A stretch of 34,030 nt of DNA from Nostoc sp. TH1S01 (GCA_018993265.1 JAGKSW010000128.1:1-34030), one strand, 5' to 3'; counted from the stretch's first letter, positions 7,795-17,607 are shown. Notes: a model not told the origin generated them from the letters alone. Program-made: numbers and translations.

Positions 7795-9438
7795 TCACCT
7801 CTGTTGCGGTAACAGCTTGCCAATAGTCCGATTTTCGGGCAAGAATGTTGCTTTTGCCACCCGCTGAATATCAGCAGGAGTTACTGCGGCAATTTGATCC
7901 AAATATTTAAACGAGTTCCGCCAAGAACCAGTTTTTGCTTCATATTCTGACAATACTCTCGCCATTCCCATATTGGAATTGAGATTACCTAATACAGCCG
8001 CTCTGATTTGAGTTTGCACACGTTGTAACTCAGTTGCTGAAACAGGCTCTGTCTTCAATTTATCTATTTCTTGGTGCAAAGCTGCTGCCAACTCATCTAG
8101 AGTATGACCAGAAGTCGTAGTAGTTGAGAAAACTATCAAATTTGGGTATTTGTCGTCTGGGATACTAGGGTTAGCAGCGACATCTAGTGCTAACTGTTGC
8201 TGTTCTACCAAAGACTTATACAACCGTGACGTACTTCCACAACATAATAAACCGCTAATGATGTCATAAACCGTATCATCTGGATGACTCAGCGCCGGAC
8301 GGTGATAACCTTCGATATATAATGGTTGAGGTTGTAGCCGCAAAGTCACTTCCCGTATTTGTGTCTGCGGTGGTTCCACCGGAATTTGAGAATTTGGTTT
8401 TGGTTTGGCTGGATAGCGATCAAAGTAAATTTTTGCCAGTTTTTGAACCTCAGCCGGGTTGACATCTCCGACAATAGCGATGGTTAAATTGCTTGGTATA
8501 TAGTAGGTCTCAAAAAACTGCTGTACATCTTTTGGTGTTAAATTGCGGATATCTTCTTCATAACCAATTCCTGGCCGTCTGTAGGGATGGACTGTAAAAG
8601 CTGTATCTAAAAACTTCTCTGTCATCAGTCCAGTAGGTGAGTTTTCCACCCGCAAACGTCGCTCTTCTAAAATGACATCTCTCTCTTTAAAAAACTCGCG
8701 GCGAAATTCTGGTTCTAGAAAACGCTCTGACTCAAGTGACATCCACAGTTCGAGCTTATTAGCAGGAAGGCTGTAAAAATAAACTGTTTTATCTAAATAA
8801 GTAGCAGCATTTAAATCTCCTCCTGTTTGGCTGACAATTTGAAAAAACTCATTTTCCTTCACTAGTTTGGCTGCTTGTGATTCTACTTGCTCAAACTCTG
8901 CTTGCAACCTTGCAACCTCATCTTGTTTACCATCGGCTTTTGCAGTTTTAATTTGAGCATTTAACTGTTCTAGGCGGTCTAGTAGCGGTTTCTCTGCTTG
9001 ATAGTCTTTTGTACCAATGCGTGTCGTACCTTTAAATGCCAAATGTTCCAGAAAGTGAGCCATACCAGTTTTCCCATCTGGCTCATCCACCGCACCCACA
9101 TCTGCATAAGTAACAAAAAAAACTACTGGCGCTTGATGTCGTTCAAAAACAATAAATTTGAGTCCGTTATCCAGACTAAACTTTGTAACTCGTTTAATCG
9201 CTCGATCTAAATAAGGCTGTATGGAACTTGGAACTGATGCAGTTTGGGTGTTGCTTATTTGCAGTAGTTGTGGCAGAGGAGATGCTGTCTGAGTTTTTGC
9301 TAAAGTAACTTCTGGCACTAATCTCCAGGAGAGAATTGTTACTATGATCAAGAGTGCCAACAGCCGACGCAATCTGACAGACACAGTAATTGCCCAAACT
9401 GAACTATAAATCAGGCGTTTCAGCTTAGCTAACAGCAT
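7795..9438 (-). CDS. M16 family zinc metallopeptidase, catalytic subunit
   Basis: A 547-residue protein with an N-terminal membrane or signal segment (about residues 22-40). HFLEH at 128-132 is the inverted zinc motif of M16 peptidases. The third ligand is probably E236 in LWMSLESERF; the distance is about 27 residues longer than usual because of a charged helical insert at about 150-190. In domain two the usual arginine/tyrosine pair is missing: the aligned stretch is RLYKSLVEQQQLALDV, with V, Q and L at those places. The downstream partner supplies that motif. Together they should act on peptides in the periplasm. It is the first gene of the two-gene unit. Confidence 0.93.
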   Translation of the reverse strand: MLLAKLKRLIYSSVWAITVSVRLRRLLALLIIVTILSWRLVPEVTLAKTQTASPLPQLLQISNTQTASVPSSIQPYLDRAIKRVTKFSLDNGLKFIVFERHQAPVVFFVTYADVGAVDEPDGKTGMAHFLEHLAFKGTTRIGTKDYQAEKPLLDRLEQLNAQIKTAKADGKQDEVARLQAEFEQVESQAAKLVKENEFFQIVSQTGGDLNAATYLDKTVYFYSLPANKLELWMSLESERFLEPEFRREFFKERDVILEERRLRVENSPTGLMTEKFLDTAFTVHPYRRPGIGYEEDIRNLTPKDVQQFFETYYIPSNLTIAIVGDVNPAEVQKLAKIYFDRYPAKPKPNSQIPVEPPQTQIREVTLRLQPQPLYIEGYHRPALSHPDDTVYDIISGLLCCGSTSRLYKSLVEQQQLALDVAANPSIPDDKYPNLIVFSTTTTSGHTLDELAAALHQEIDKLKTEPVSATELQRVQTQIRAAVLGNLNSNMGMARVLSEYEAKTGSWRNSFKYLDQIAAVTPADIQRVAKATFLPENRTIGKLLPQQR

Positions 9439-9792
9439 ATATTTCGCTATTTTGGTAGTAGCAGTTCGACTCAGCTAATCAGCATTCAACTGGGATTTTT
9501 ATGTCTTAGCCAAAATTTAGCAGTCTCTAGCCAGCGGAGTACTTGCATTCTCAATTAAAAAACCGAAAATGGAAAGATATTTTTTAATTTTGCTTCAGTT
9601 AAATTTTGTATTTTCCTTCAAAATCTAGCTGCTTTGCTTGAGAGGCAGTTTTAGCACCATGCAGATCAGCTTACTATCTATTATTAATAGGCAAGTGTAG
9701 ATATACTTTTGAGTATATCCATCCCCCAAATGCTGTATGCTCATGCTTGAGTTTTAATCTGCCTGTAGATAGCTGCAATTTTGCACTGATGA
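9439..9792. other. 354-bp AT-rich spacer
   Basis: Lies between the comM 3' end and the start of the M16 pair, both on the minus strand. It should contain the promoter of the peptidase unit. No repeat family, RNA or open frame stands out. Confidence 0.5.
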
Positions 9793-11322
9793 TTACAGCA
9801 TTCTATCGATGGTGCGATACTGAATCGCTTCAGCGACATGATGGGCTTGCAAGTCTTCTTCTCCGGCTAAATCTGCGATAGTACGAGCAACTTTGAGAAT
9901 GCGATCGCTCGCCCTAGCCGATAAGCCTAATTTATTGATGGCAGCTTCTAATAAAGAACGACTAGCATCATCTAACTTACACCATTGTTGCAAATGTCGG
10001 CTTTGCATTTGAGCATTACACCGCAGACTTGTTTCTGTTTGAAAACGGTGAATACTGCGATCGCGTGCTTTTTGTACTCTTTCCCGCACAGATTTTGATG
10101 ACTCTCCTGTGGGTTGTTGAGTAATTTCCTGGGGTTTGAGACGATTCACCGCTACTTGCAAATCAATTCTATCCATCAATGGCCCAGAAAGTTTCGCCCA
10201 ATATTGTTCTCGTTGTCTGGGTGAGCAGGTACACTGTTGAATAGTATCGCCGTAGTAACCGCATGGACAGGGATTGGTACTCGCCACTAAAGTAAATTGT
10301 GCCGGAAAAACCACTGATTGTTTTGTACGAGAAATTGTCACATAGCCATCTTCTAAAGGCTGACGTAGGAATTCTAAAACATCTCGTTTAAATTCCGTCA
10401 ACTCATCCAGGAACAATATACCTCGATGAGCTAAAGAGATTTCCCCAGGACGGGGAAAACTACCACCACCAACCAAAGAAGGGCCAGATGCGGAATGGTG
10501 AGGACTGCGAAAAGGGCGATCGCGCACTAAAGAACCACGATTTTTTAATAAGCCAGCGACAGAATGAATCCGAGTTACTTCCAATGCTTCCGAAAATTCC
10601 AACGGGGGCAAAATCCCTGACAAGCGTCTGGCTAACATCGTTTTCCCGCTTCCTGGAGGCCCGACAAATATTAAATTATGCCCGCCAGCCGCCGCAATTT
10701 CTAAAGCCCGCCGCGCATGAGCTTGTCCTTTAACATCGTGCAAATCGGCGATCGCATAAGGTACTTGTACCATATCTGCGGCATTATTGATCTGCACAGG
10801 TTGATAACGTCCAGGATTATTTAATAAATCAACTACTTCCGATATACTTTTACAACCATAAACAGCTAATCCTTCTACCACAGCCGCTTCTTGGGCATTA
10901 TCAGCAGGCACAACTAAACCTGCAATTCCCATTTTTTTGGCAGTAGCAGCAATGGGTAAAACCCCAGCCACAGGCCGCAGACTCCCATCTAGCGAAACCT
11001 CACCCAAGAATAAATAATCTCCCAATAAATCAGCATTAATTTGCTCTGAAGCCGCTAAAATTCCCACACTAATCGGCAAATCAAAACAAGGGCCTTCCTT
11101 GCGTAAATCTGCTGGAGTCAAGTTAATCACAATCTTCCGCATTGGAAAGGCAAAACCAGCATTTTTTAAAGTCGCCTTTACCCTCTCTTTTGACTCCTGA
11201 ACCGCGCTATCTGGCAACCCTAACACAATAATGCCTGGCAATCCTCCTGATACATCGACTTCCACCCCTACTTTTACAGCATCGATGCCAACAATTGATG
11301 CACTCCAGACTCTAGCAAGCAT
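9793..11322 (-). CDS. comM: YifB/ComM family Mg chelatase-like AAA+ ATPase
   Basis: A 509-residue protein. Residues 1-165 form the ChlI-like N-terminal domain (GLPGIIVLGLPDSAVQESKE). The AAA+ core follows, with Walker A GPPGSGKT (221-228), Walker B ILFLDE (302-307) and the cysteine cluster PCPCGYYGD...QCTC (351-366), then the C-terminal Mg_chelatase_C segment. The length is standard for the family. ComM is a hexameric helicase that promotes branch migration of incoming DNA during natural transformation in other bacteria; that role here is by family. The gene is divergent from the HIT gene across 77 bp. Confidence 0.93.
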   Translation of the reverse strand: MLARVWSASIVGIDAVKVGVEVDVSGGLPGIIVLGLPDSAVQESKERVKATLKNAGFAFPMRKIVINLTPADLRKEGPCFDLPISVGILAASEQINADLLGDYLFLGEVSLDGSLRPVAGVLPIAATAKKMGIAGLVVPADNAQEAAVVEGLAVYGCKSISEVVDLLNNPGRYQPVQINNAADMVQVPYAIADLHDVKGQAHARRALEIAAAGGHNLIFVGPPGSGKTMLARRLSGILPPLEFSEALEVTRIHSVAGLLKNRGSLVRDRPFRSPHHSASGPSLVGGGSFPRPGEISLAHRGILFLDELTEFKRDVLEFLRQPLEDGYVTISRTKQSVVFPAQFTLVASTNPCPCGYYGDTIQQCTCSPRQREQYWAKLSGPLMDRIDLQVAVNRLKPQEITQQPTGESSKSVRERVQKARDRSIHRFQTETSLRCNAQMQSRHLQQWCKLDDASRSLLEAAINKLGLSARASDRILKVARTIADLAGEEDLQAHHVAEAIQYRTIDRML

Positions 11323-11399
11323 TATTTTATTCCTTAGTCATTAGTCATGCGTCCGTCTTATCATTAACAATTGGCAAATGACAAATAACACAATGACCA

Positions 11400-11747
11400 A
11401 TGGCAAATCAAGACACGATTTTTGGTAAGATTATTCGTCGGGAAATTCCGGCCAATATAGTTTATGAGGATGATTTAGCCTTAGCTTTTAAAGATGTCAA
11501 TCCGCAAGCGCCAGTTCATATCCTCGTCATTCCCAAAAAACCTATAGCTAAATTAGCTGATGCTGAATCTGAAGATGCAGCTTTGTTAGGACATTTGTTA
11601 TTAACAGCCAAACGTGTAGCCGCAGAAGCTGGTTTAACAAATGGTTATCGCGTTGTCATCAATACCGATGCAGATGGCGGTCAAACTGTCTTTCATTTAC
11701 ATCTACATATTTTAGGAGGACGACCTATGGCTTGGCCTCCTGGTTGA
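11400..11747 (+). CDS. HIT (histidine triad) family protein, HINT type
   Basis: A 115-residue cytoplasmic protein of the HINT branch. The triad HLHLHILGG has H99, H101 and H103; the N-terminus has [20 protein letters not shown] and the C-terminus ends in AWPPG. HINT proteins hydrolyse purine nucleoside phosphoramidates such as AMP-lysine. The size is exactly that expected. ATG at 11400 is chosen from the conserved N-terminus. An overlapping ATG at 11393 is out of frame. It is monocistronic, divergent from comM and followed by a repeat-bearing spacer. Confidence 0.95.
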   Translation: MANQDTIFGKIIRREIPANIVYEDDLALAFKDVNPQAPVHILVIPKKPIAKLADAESEDAALLGHLLLTAKRVAAEAGLTNGYRVVINTDADGGQTVFHLHLHILGGRPMAWPPG

Positions 11748-11831
11748 TGTTTAAACCCAGGACTTACTGGGTGCAAAGGCTTCGCCGTGAGCGTCAGCCG
11801 AACGGTGTAGGGGTGTAAGAGGATGTTTGAG

Positions 11832-11880
11832 AAGTCAAAATTCAAAAGTCAGAAAATTTTTGACTTTTAACTTTTGACTT
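11832..11880. repeat. Inverted pair of heptamer arrays
   Basis: The left arm reads AAGTCAAAATTCAAAAGTCA; the right arm (TGACTTTTAACTTTTGACTT) is its near-complement. RNA from either strand would fold into a long hairpin directly beyond the HIT gene. Confidence 0.85.
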
Positions 11881-12111
11881 GATTTTACTCCTTCACCCTC
11901 ATACCCAACCTCGAAAAAAACTTTGTGCTTAAATTACATCTGTACATCCAGTTAGTCAATATGTAGTTGCTAGGAATACTAACAGAGTCCTAACAGTAAT
12001 TAACGAATCAAACTTTCCCCAAGAAGTCGTTAACAATAAGTAAGTTTTTGTAAACATTTATTATCCCTGATCTAACAATCCTACGTGAGGTCTACAAATT
12101 GAGAGGCTCAT

Positions 12112-12140
12112 ATCCCCGACTTATCAAAGAAGTCGGGGAT
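12112..12140. terminator. Hairpin terminator between convergent genes
   Basis: The same 11-bp stem as at 1548-1576 (ATCCCCGACTT / AAGTCGGGGAT) with a different 7-nt loop (12123-12129). On the plus strand it is followed by ctcgtttttc. It lies between convergent genes, so it probably ends transcription from both sides. Confidence 0.7.
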
Positions 12141-12224
12141 CTCGTTTTTCACAAATGATTTAGGATTGCGATAGTTCAAAAGGTAATAGAGAATCCGAAA
12201 ACTGTTCTCTGTTCACTTACCTAT

Positions 12225-13625
12225 TTACATATCTTCTAATTCAATGCCTTTGGTTTCTTTAATAAAAAACAGTACGAAAAACAGTGAAATAGCCGCCGCA
12301 ATTGTATATATTCCGTAGGCTGCACCCAAACCGAAATATTGCAGAATGGGAGGAAATGTTGTGGAAACAGCAAAATTTGCTACCCATTGCATTGCAGCTG
12401 CAACGGAAAGTGCCGCTGCGCGAATTTTGTTATTAAACATTTCTCCTAACAGTACCCAGGTGACTGGCCCCCAAGAGAAACCGAAGCAAAATACATAGAG
12501 GTTGGCAGCTAAAAGCGCGACAAGGCCTGAACTACCTGTGAGGCTGGGGTTGCCAGCAGCATCTAATGGTGCAGTACCAAACATTGATGCCATTGTTCCC
12601 AAGGTGATGGTCATACCGATTGACCCAAGAATTAGCAAGGGCTTGCGACCAAATTTATCAACGAAAGCGATCGCTACTAATGTAGTAATAATATTGACCG
12701 CACCAGTGATCACGGTAATAGTAAGTGAATCTTTTTCGGAAAAGCCAACCGCCCGCCATAAAACACTGCTGTAGTAAAAGATGACATTAATACCGACAAA
12801 TTGCTGAAGTAAAGATAAGCCAATACCAACCCAAACTATCGGCAGCAGTCCACCACTTCGGCGTAAGAGGTCAGAAAATTGAGGTTCGCGTTCTCGCAGC
12901 ACTGTTTGGCGAATTTCTTCAATTTTTGCTAGGACGTTACCTCCGATAATTTTATTCAGCACATTGGCCGCTTCTGGTTCTCGTCCTTGGGCTACTAAAT
13001 AGCGGGGAGATTCGGGAATCATTAAAGCTGCCATACCATACAACACCGCAGGCGGAATTTCTGTCCAAAACATCCACCGCCATGCAGCTATACCAAATAA
13101 AAACGGTGATTCGGCTGAACCTGCTGATACTGCTATAAAGTAGTCGCATAGCAGAGCAATGAAAATTCCAATGACAATCGCTAGTTGTTGCAGAGATCCC
13201 AACCTGCCCCGCAAATTAGTAGGAGAACATTCAGCAATATAAGCTGGGGCAATCACACTGGCAGCACCAACAGCTAATCCACCTAATACTCGCCAAAAGA
13301 TAAAATCCCAAATGCCAAAGGCAATCCCGGAACCAATAGCACTGATGGTAAAGAAAACTGAAGCTAACACCATTGCTTTGACTCGGCCATAGCGGTCGGC
13401 AATTTTGCCAGCATAAAATGCTCCTATCGCCGAGCCTAATAGCGCCAAGGATACGGCAAGGCCAGTTAGTACACTATTTGCACTAAAAGCTGTAGATAAA
13501 GCGGCAACTGCACCATTGATAACGGCGGTATCAAACCCAAACAGAAAACCACCGAGGGCAGCAGCACCAGCAATCAAAATAACATAGAAGGTGTTGGATT
13601 TACGACGATTTGTGGTAAAAGTCAT
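12225..13625 (-). CDS. glcP: MFS sugar porter (glucose permease-like)
   Basis: A 466-residue transporter of the sugar porter family with 12 expected membrane segments. Marks: GFLFGFDTAVINGAV in the first helix, GKIADRYGRVKAM in the first loop (73-85), AWRWMFWTE (181-189), PESPRYL (204-210) after helix six, QQFVGINVIFYYS in helix seven and VDKFGRKPLL in the second-half loop. These fit proton-linked monosaccharide uptake. The symbol glcP is given because the GlcP glucose permease of Nostoc punctiforme is this type and because of the neighbouring sugar ABC genes. The substrate (glucose or fructose) cannot be read from sequence. A 314-bp spacer with opposed heptamer arrays separates it from the upstream ABC permease on the same strand, so it may or may not share that transcript. 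Confidence 0.8.
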   Translation of the reverse strand: MTFTTNRRKSNTFYVILIAGAAALGGFLFGFDTAVINGAVAALSTAFSANSVLTGLAVSLALLGSAIGAFYAGKIADRYGRVKAMVLASVFFTISAIGSGIAFGIWDFIFWRVLGGLAVGAASVIAPAYIAECSPTNLRGRLGSLQQLAIVIGIFIALLCDYFIAVSAGSAESPFLFGIAAWRWMFWTEIPPAVLYGMAALMIPESPRYLVAQGREPEAANVLNKIIGGNVLAKIEEIRQTVLREREPQFSDLLRRSGGLLPIVWVGIGLSLLQQFVGINVIFYYSSVLWRAVGFSEKDSLTITVITGAVNIITTLVAIAFVDKFGRKPLLILGSIGMTITLGTMASMFGTAPLDAAGNPSLTGSSGLVALLAANLYVFCFGFSWGPVTWVLLGEMFNNKIRAAALSVAAAMQWVANFAVSTTFPPILQYFGLGAAYGIYTIAAAISLFFVLFFIKETKGIELEDM

Positions 13626-13665
13626 GGTTGTATTTGGTGGAAAAAGTTTAGTGTTGTTGAAGGGA

Positions 13666-13938
13666 TTAGGGGTTAGAGGCTAGGGGTTAGAGAAGAAAGT
13701 TGTTTGTGTTCAATTGTTCTTAAGTGGTTGGACAAAATTAAATTCATTCGTAGTGGAAGGGAACAGGGAACAGGGAAAAGAAAAAATGTGTGTAATTAAT
13801 TTTGTCTGGATACTTATGAGTAGTGCTAAGTAACAAACTAGTACCTAGTCCCTAGCCTCTAATTTCTCATCTCTAATCTCTAGCCCCTAGCCTCTAGCCT
13901 CAGTCCCTAGCCCCTAGTCTCTATTCCCTAGCCCCTTG
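13666..13938. repeat. Opposed heptamer arrays (ctagccc type)
   Basis: 13666-13692 carries taggggttagaggc-type units on the plus strand. 13839-13938 carries about 100 bp of ctagccc, ctagtcc and ctagcct units in the opposite sense. The two arrays are partly complementary and flank about 146 bp of AT-rich DNA between the ABC permease and MFS genes. The last unit ends two bases from the permease stop codon (13940-13942). Confidence 0.85.
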
Positions 13939-13939
13939 C

Positions 13940-14938
13940 CTAACGTCTGGAACGTCTGCGGAGTCTGTCAATCATGACTGCGGCAATGATTACTAAGCCT
14001 TTAACAACTAGTTGCCAGAAGTAGGACATATTCAATAAGGTCAAACCGTTGTTGAGAACGGCAATGATTAATGCTCCTAATAGTGTGCCGCCAATTGTGC
14101 CGATACCGCCTGTAAAGCTGGTTCCACCGAGGATAACGGCTGCGATCGCATCTAATTCATAACCCTGTCCTAATACCCCAGTTGCACTATACAAGCGACT
14201 GGCACTCATAATTCCTGCCAAGCCTGCCAGCAAACCACTTACGCCATACACAAATAACAACACGCGATTGACTTTAATACCTGTTAATCTTGCGGCTCGC
14301 TCGTTACCACCCACTGCATATATCTGCACACCTAAAACAGTTTGGCGTAACACAAACCAACTCACGGCAACAGTTAGTAAGGCCAGGATGACTAACCAAG
14401 GCAGGGGGCCGACGTAGCTATTACCTATCCAAGCAAAGTTAATATTACGGTTAATAACTGTTGTCCCATTAGCAACTAAATAGGCAGCACCCCTTAAGGC
14501 TGTTAATGAACCCAAGGTGACAATAAACGGCGGTACATCCAAAAAGGTGATTAATGCACCGTTAAGTAAACCCAAAAGTAATCCTGTCAATAAAGCAGCA
14601 GGTACAGCCAACCAACCTAAAACTGGCAATAGAGATACTAACACTGCAACTACGGCAGACACAGCCAAGATAGAACCGACAGAAAGGTCAATCCCTCCTG
14701 TGAGAATTACAAATGTCATCCCAGTAGCCAGCACAATATTGATTGATGCCTGACGTAAGATGTTGACGGCGTTACCGGCGGTGAAAAAGTTGGGACTCAA
14801 TAGGGAAAATAAGATGCAGATGATAACCAAAATAGGTAAAATGCCTGCAACTTGCAAAAAGTTGTTGATGGATTTACGCCGACTTGCTGGGGAATTTTGG
14901 CTATGTTTGTTGTTAACAGGTCTTAAGGTTTGACTCAT
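13940..14938 (-). CDS. frtC: Sugar ABC transporter permease (RbsC/FrtC type)
   Basis: A 332-residue inner-membrane permease of the ribose/xylose/fructose class with about eight to ten membrane segments. The N-terminal 30 residues are polar and cytoplasmic. [12 protein letters not shown] around residues 80-91 and [19 protein letters not shown] near the C-terminus are the conserved loops. Its start codon overlaps the ATPase stop by four bases (14935-14938), which indicates translational coupling. The order binding protein, ATPase, permease with a divergent LacI-type regulator matches the Anabaena variabilis fructose transporter frtRABC; fructose specificity is inferred from that arrangement. 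It could equally be named rbsC. The final residues are a basic stretch, LRRRSRR. Confidence 0.85.
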   Translation of the reverse strand: MSQTLRPVNNKHSQNSPASRRKSINNFLQVAGILPILVIICILFSLLSPNFFTAGNAVNILRQASINIVLATGMTFVILTGGIDLSVGSILAVSAVVAVLVSLLPVLGWLAVPAALLTGLLLGLLNGALITFLDVPPFIVTLGSLTALRGAAYLVANGTTVINRNINFAWIGNSYVGPLPWLVILALLTVAVSWFVLRQTVLGVQIYAVGGNERAARLTGIKVNRVLLFVYGVSGLLAGLAGIMSASRLYSATGVLGQGYELDAIAAVILGGTSFTGGIGTIGGTLLGALIIAVLNNGLTLLNMSYFWQLVVKGLVIIAAVMIDRLRRRSRR

Positions 14939-16488
14939 GATACTGTTACCTCCGATGCTCCAGTTGCATAGTGCATAATGTTTTCTTGGGTAATTTCTTT
15001 GCCAGGGCTGTTATCTAGTTCGCCGACTAATTGCCCTTCGCGCATGACTAAAACGCGATCGCTCAACCCGACAATCTCTGGCAATTCGCTGGAAACCATG
15101 AGAATTGCGACTCCTTGGGCGGCTAAGTCACTAATAATCCGGTAAATTTCGCTTTTCGCACCAATATCTACGCCGCGTGTTGGTTCATCGAGCATCAATA
15201 CTCTGGGATTAATGGCTAACCACCGCGCCAGCAGAAGTTTTTGCTGATTTCCTCCAGATAAATCCACGGCGCGAATTTCTAAGTTTGCTAGTCGGATATG
15301 GAAGTTTTCGACGGCTTCGGTGGCAATTTTATTGACTAAACCCCAGTTCACAATGCCACCTTTGGCATCTTGTTTGAGTCTATTCAGGCCAATATTCTTA
15401 CGAGAACTCATCTCCAGAAATAAACCTTGGTCTTTGCGGTCTTCTGGAACGTAGCCAATACCGGCGGCGATCGCATCACTGGGCGAATTAATCTCTAACT
15501 TTTTGCCATTCAGGAATACTTCACCGCTAACTTTGCGGTCTGCACCAAAAATCAACCGCGATACTTCAGTCCGTCCCGCACCAACTAATCCCGATAAGCC
15601 GACAATTTCTCCAGCATGAATTTGAAAACTAGCTGGCTGAATTTTGCGCCCATCACTAATATTTCTGACTTCTAACACTACTGCACCTGGATTGGTTTGT
15701 CGTTGATGTTCGTAAAAGTCCTGCATAGAACGACCGACCATCATCTGTACCAATCGCTGTGGCGAAATCTCATCACGAGTCAGACTGCCAATATATTGAC
15801 CATCACGTAGCACACTAATGCGGTCAGCCAGAGCATATATTTCTTCCATCCGATGACTGATATAGATAATGGCAATGCCATCGTTGCGGAGTTTGCGAAT
15901 CACTTCAAACAAACGCTCAGTCTCACGGTCAGATAAGGCGGCGGTTGGCTCATCCATTACCAAAATCCGGCTTTTATCTTTCAGCGCCCTGGCAATTTCG
16001 ACTTGCTGTTGTTCGGCGATCGCTAATGTACCTACAATAGTTTGTGGTGAAAAACTAGCTCCCAAGCTGTTTAGCACTTGCTGGGCTTCGAGTTCCATCG
16101 TTTTGCGGTCTAGAAATTGACCCCTCTGCAACTCGCTACCCATAAATATGTTTTCGGTAACGGTTAAATTGGGTGCAACGTTCAATTCTTGATAAATCAG
16201 GTTAATACCCGCTTGTCTGGCTGTACCTGGGTCAGTAATTTTTACTGGTTGACCGTTAATGCGAATCTCCCCTTCATCGGCAACGTAAGCCCCAGCGAGA
16301 ATCTTCATCAATGTGCTTTTACCTGCGCCATTTTCACCCATGAGGGCGTGAACTTCTCCGGGATAAATGGTCAAATTCACACCTTGCAAAGCCGGAACAC
16401 CATGAAATCGTTTGGCAATCCCTTGCATTTCTAATACAGGGGTGGCTGTGGAAGCCGGAGGAAAATCTGTTTCAATATTTGTTGTCAT
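14935..16488 (-). CDS. frtB: Sugar ABC transporter ATPase with two ABC domains (RbsA/FrtB type)
   Basis: A 517-residue cytoplasmic ATPase with two fused nucleotide-binding domains. Domain one has Walker [10 protein letters not shown] (51-59), the degenerate signature [15 protein letters not shown] (155-169) and Walker [12 protein letters not shown] (175-185). Domain two has the altered P-loop GLVGAGRTE (300-308), the signature [15 protein letters not shown] (410-424) and [11 protein letters not shown] (431-441). This asymmetry is normal for the CUT2 family (RbsA, XylG, MglA). Overlap with the permease and the 84-bp spacer to the binding-protein gene, which carries heptamer repeats, indicate a single operon. 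Confidence 0.9.
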   Translation of the reverse strand: MTTNIETDFPPASTATPVLEMQGIAKRFHGVPALQGVNLTIYPGEVHALMGENGAGKSTLMKILAGAYVADEGEIRINGQPVKITDPGTARQAGINLIYQELNVAPNLTVTENIFMGSELQRGQFLDRKTMELEAQQVLNSLGASFSPQTIVGTLAIAEQQQVEIARALKDKSRILVMDEPTAALSDRETERLFEVIRKLRNDGIAIIYISHRMEEIYALADRISVLRDGQYIGSLTRDEISPQRLVQMMVGRSMQDFYEHQRQTNPGAVVLEVRNISDGRKIQPASFQIHAGEIVGLSGLVGAGRTEVSRLIFGADRKVSGEVFLNGKKLEINSPSDAIAAGIGYVPEDRKDQGLFLEMSSRKNIGLNRLKQDAKGGIVNWGLVNKIATEAVENFHIRLANLEIRAVDLSGGNQQKLLLARWLAINPRVLMLDEPTRGVDIGAKSEIYRIISDLAAQGVAILMVSSELPEIVGLSDRVLVMREGQLVGELDNSPGKEITQENIMHYATGASEVTVS

Positions 16489-16491
16489 GAT

Positions 16492-16570
16492 AAGTGCTGA
16501 GTGCTGAGTACTGAGTGCTGAGTTAAAGATTCTACTTTCCCCCTGCTACCTGCTGCCTGCCCCCTGCCTC
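16492..16570. repeat. Heptamer and ctgcctg arrays between binding-protein and ATPase genes
   Basis: 16492-16524 holds four gtgctga-type units. 16538-16570 holds ctgcctg/ccctgct-type units. They fill nearly all of the 84-bp intergenic gap in the sugar transport operon, so they are transcribed with it and could influence relative expression of the two genes. Confidence 0.8.
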
Positions 16571-16572
16571 TT

Positions 16573-17607
16573 CTACCAACCAGTAGAAGTGCTGACGTTT
16601 TCTTTCGTAATCAACTTGGCGGGAATCAAAATATCAGGAGATTCGGGTTTTTTTCCATGTAAGATGTCGTTGCCTACTTGAACTGCTTTTGCCGTCATCC
16701 CTCTAGGATTTTGAGTGGCGGTGGCAGCATATAGGCTATCGTTAGCAGCGATCGCTTCAATTGCTTCTGGCGCACCATCCACTCCGACAATGAAAAATTC
16801 TTTGCGTTTGGCTTGGTTGGCGGCTAAATCTACTCCCACGCCACTGGGGTCGTTGATGGCAAAGACAGCATCAATCTTCGGGAAGGTGACTAGCAAATCG
16901 CTCATGACTCTCAGTCCGCCATCTCTACTACCTTCAGCGTTCTGGTCTTTAGAAAGAATTTTGATATTGGGATATTTAGCTAACACTTTTAAGCAGCCAT
17001 CGACTCGCTGAATTACGGAAGTTACTGGCGGCCCGTTGACTATGACTACATTACCTTTACCTTTGAGGCGATCGGTAATATATTGACAACTAATTTCTCC
17101 GGCTTGCACATTATTGGTAGTGACGGTAGCATCTACCTCTGCATCTACGCCTGTGTCTACCGCAATGACAATTGTGCCTGCTTTTCGCGCTTGCTCAATT
17201 GCTGGTCTGATACCTTTACTATCAGCCGCATTCAGAATAATCATGTCGGTATTCGCCGCCACGAAATTTTCAATTTGATTAAATTGCTGATTCAAGTCAT
17301 AGCCACTAGAAACGACAGTAACTCTGACATCGTTACCACCGATTTTCTTTGCTTCTTTCTCCGCACCTTTTGCCATTACAACGAAGAAAGGATTACTTAA
17401 ATCGCCAAGGGTAACACCAACAGATCGTAATTTAGTATTGCGATCGCCATTGTTAGTTTGTGGACTTGTATCAGATATATTTCTTGCTTCAGTGTTGGGA
17501 GAAACATTGGTGCAGCTCACAAGAGTACCACTGACAATACTTAATAAGGTCGCTGCGTAGACGCGCAGCGGCTTGTCTTTGGACATCGCTTTCTTATTCA
17601 CATTCAC
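16573..17607 (-). CDS. frtA: Sugar ABC transporter substrate-binding lipoprotein (FrtA/RbsB type)
   Basis: A 344-residue periplasmic-binding protein of the ribose-binding (Peripla_BP_4) type. The lipobox LVSC puts the lipidated cysteine at residue 32. The mature domain begins around SVGVTLGDLSNPFFVVMAKG and includes FVAANTDMIILNAADSKGI, AVDTGVDAEV and FAINDPSGVGVD. The start is GTG at 17607, supported by AAGGA five bases upstream; an ATG seven codons later (17586) has a poorer site. Residues about 11-19, in the signal peptide, are encoded by a repeat-like hairpin sequence (17551-17577). First gene of the operon, divergent from the LacI-type regulator. Sugar specificity is inferred from the locus. 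Confidence 0.85.
   Translation of the reverse strand: MNVNKKAMSKDKPLRVYAATLLSIVSGTLVSCTNVSPNTEARNISDTSPQTNNGDRNTKLRSVGVTLGDLSNPFFVVMAKGAEKEAKKIGGNDVRVTVVSSGYDLNQQFNQIENFVAANTDMIILNAADSKGIRPAIEQARKAGTIVIAVDTGVDAEVDATVTTNNVQAGEISCQYITDRLKGKGNVVIVNGPPVTSVIQRVDGCLKVLAKYPNIKILSKDQNAEGSRDGGLRVMSDLLVTFPKIDAVFAINDPSGVGVDLAANQAKRKEFFIVGVDGAPEAIEAIAANDSLYAATATQNPRGMTAKAVQVGNDILHGKKPESPDILIPAKLITKENVSTSTGW
17551..17577. repeat. Hairpin-bearing dispersed repeat inside the binding-protein signal sequence
   Basis: CGCTGCG (17551-17557) and CGCAGCG (17564-17570) form a perfect 7-bp stem, followed by gcttgtc. Sequence of the form gcgtagacgcgcagcggctt is familiar as a GC-rich dispersed repeat in Nostoc. Here it lies in frame and is translated as DKPLRVYAA in the n/h-region of the signal peptide. 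Its GC content is well above the surroundings. Confidence 0.65.

Larger units (their letters stand above)
11748..12224. other. 477-bp convergent spacer with repeats
   Basis: Between the HIT gene and the MFS gene, which converge. It contains a dispersed repeat-like segment (11778-11804, ggcttcgccgtgagcgtcag and following bases), a large imperfect inverted repeat of aaaagtc heptamers (11832-11880) and the hairpin terminator at 12112-12140. No gene is seen. Confidence 0.7.
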
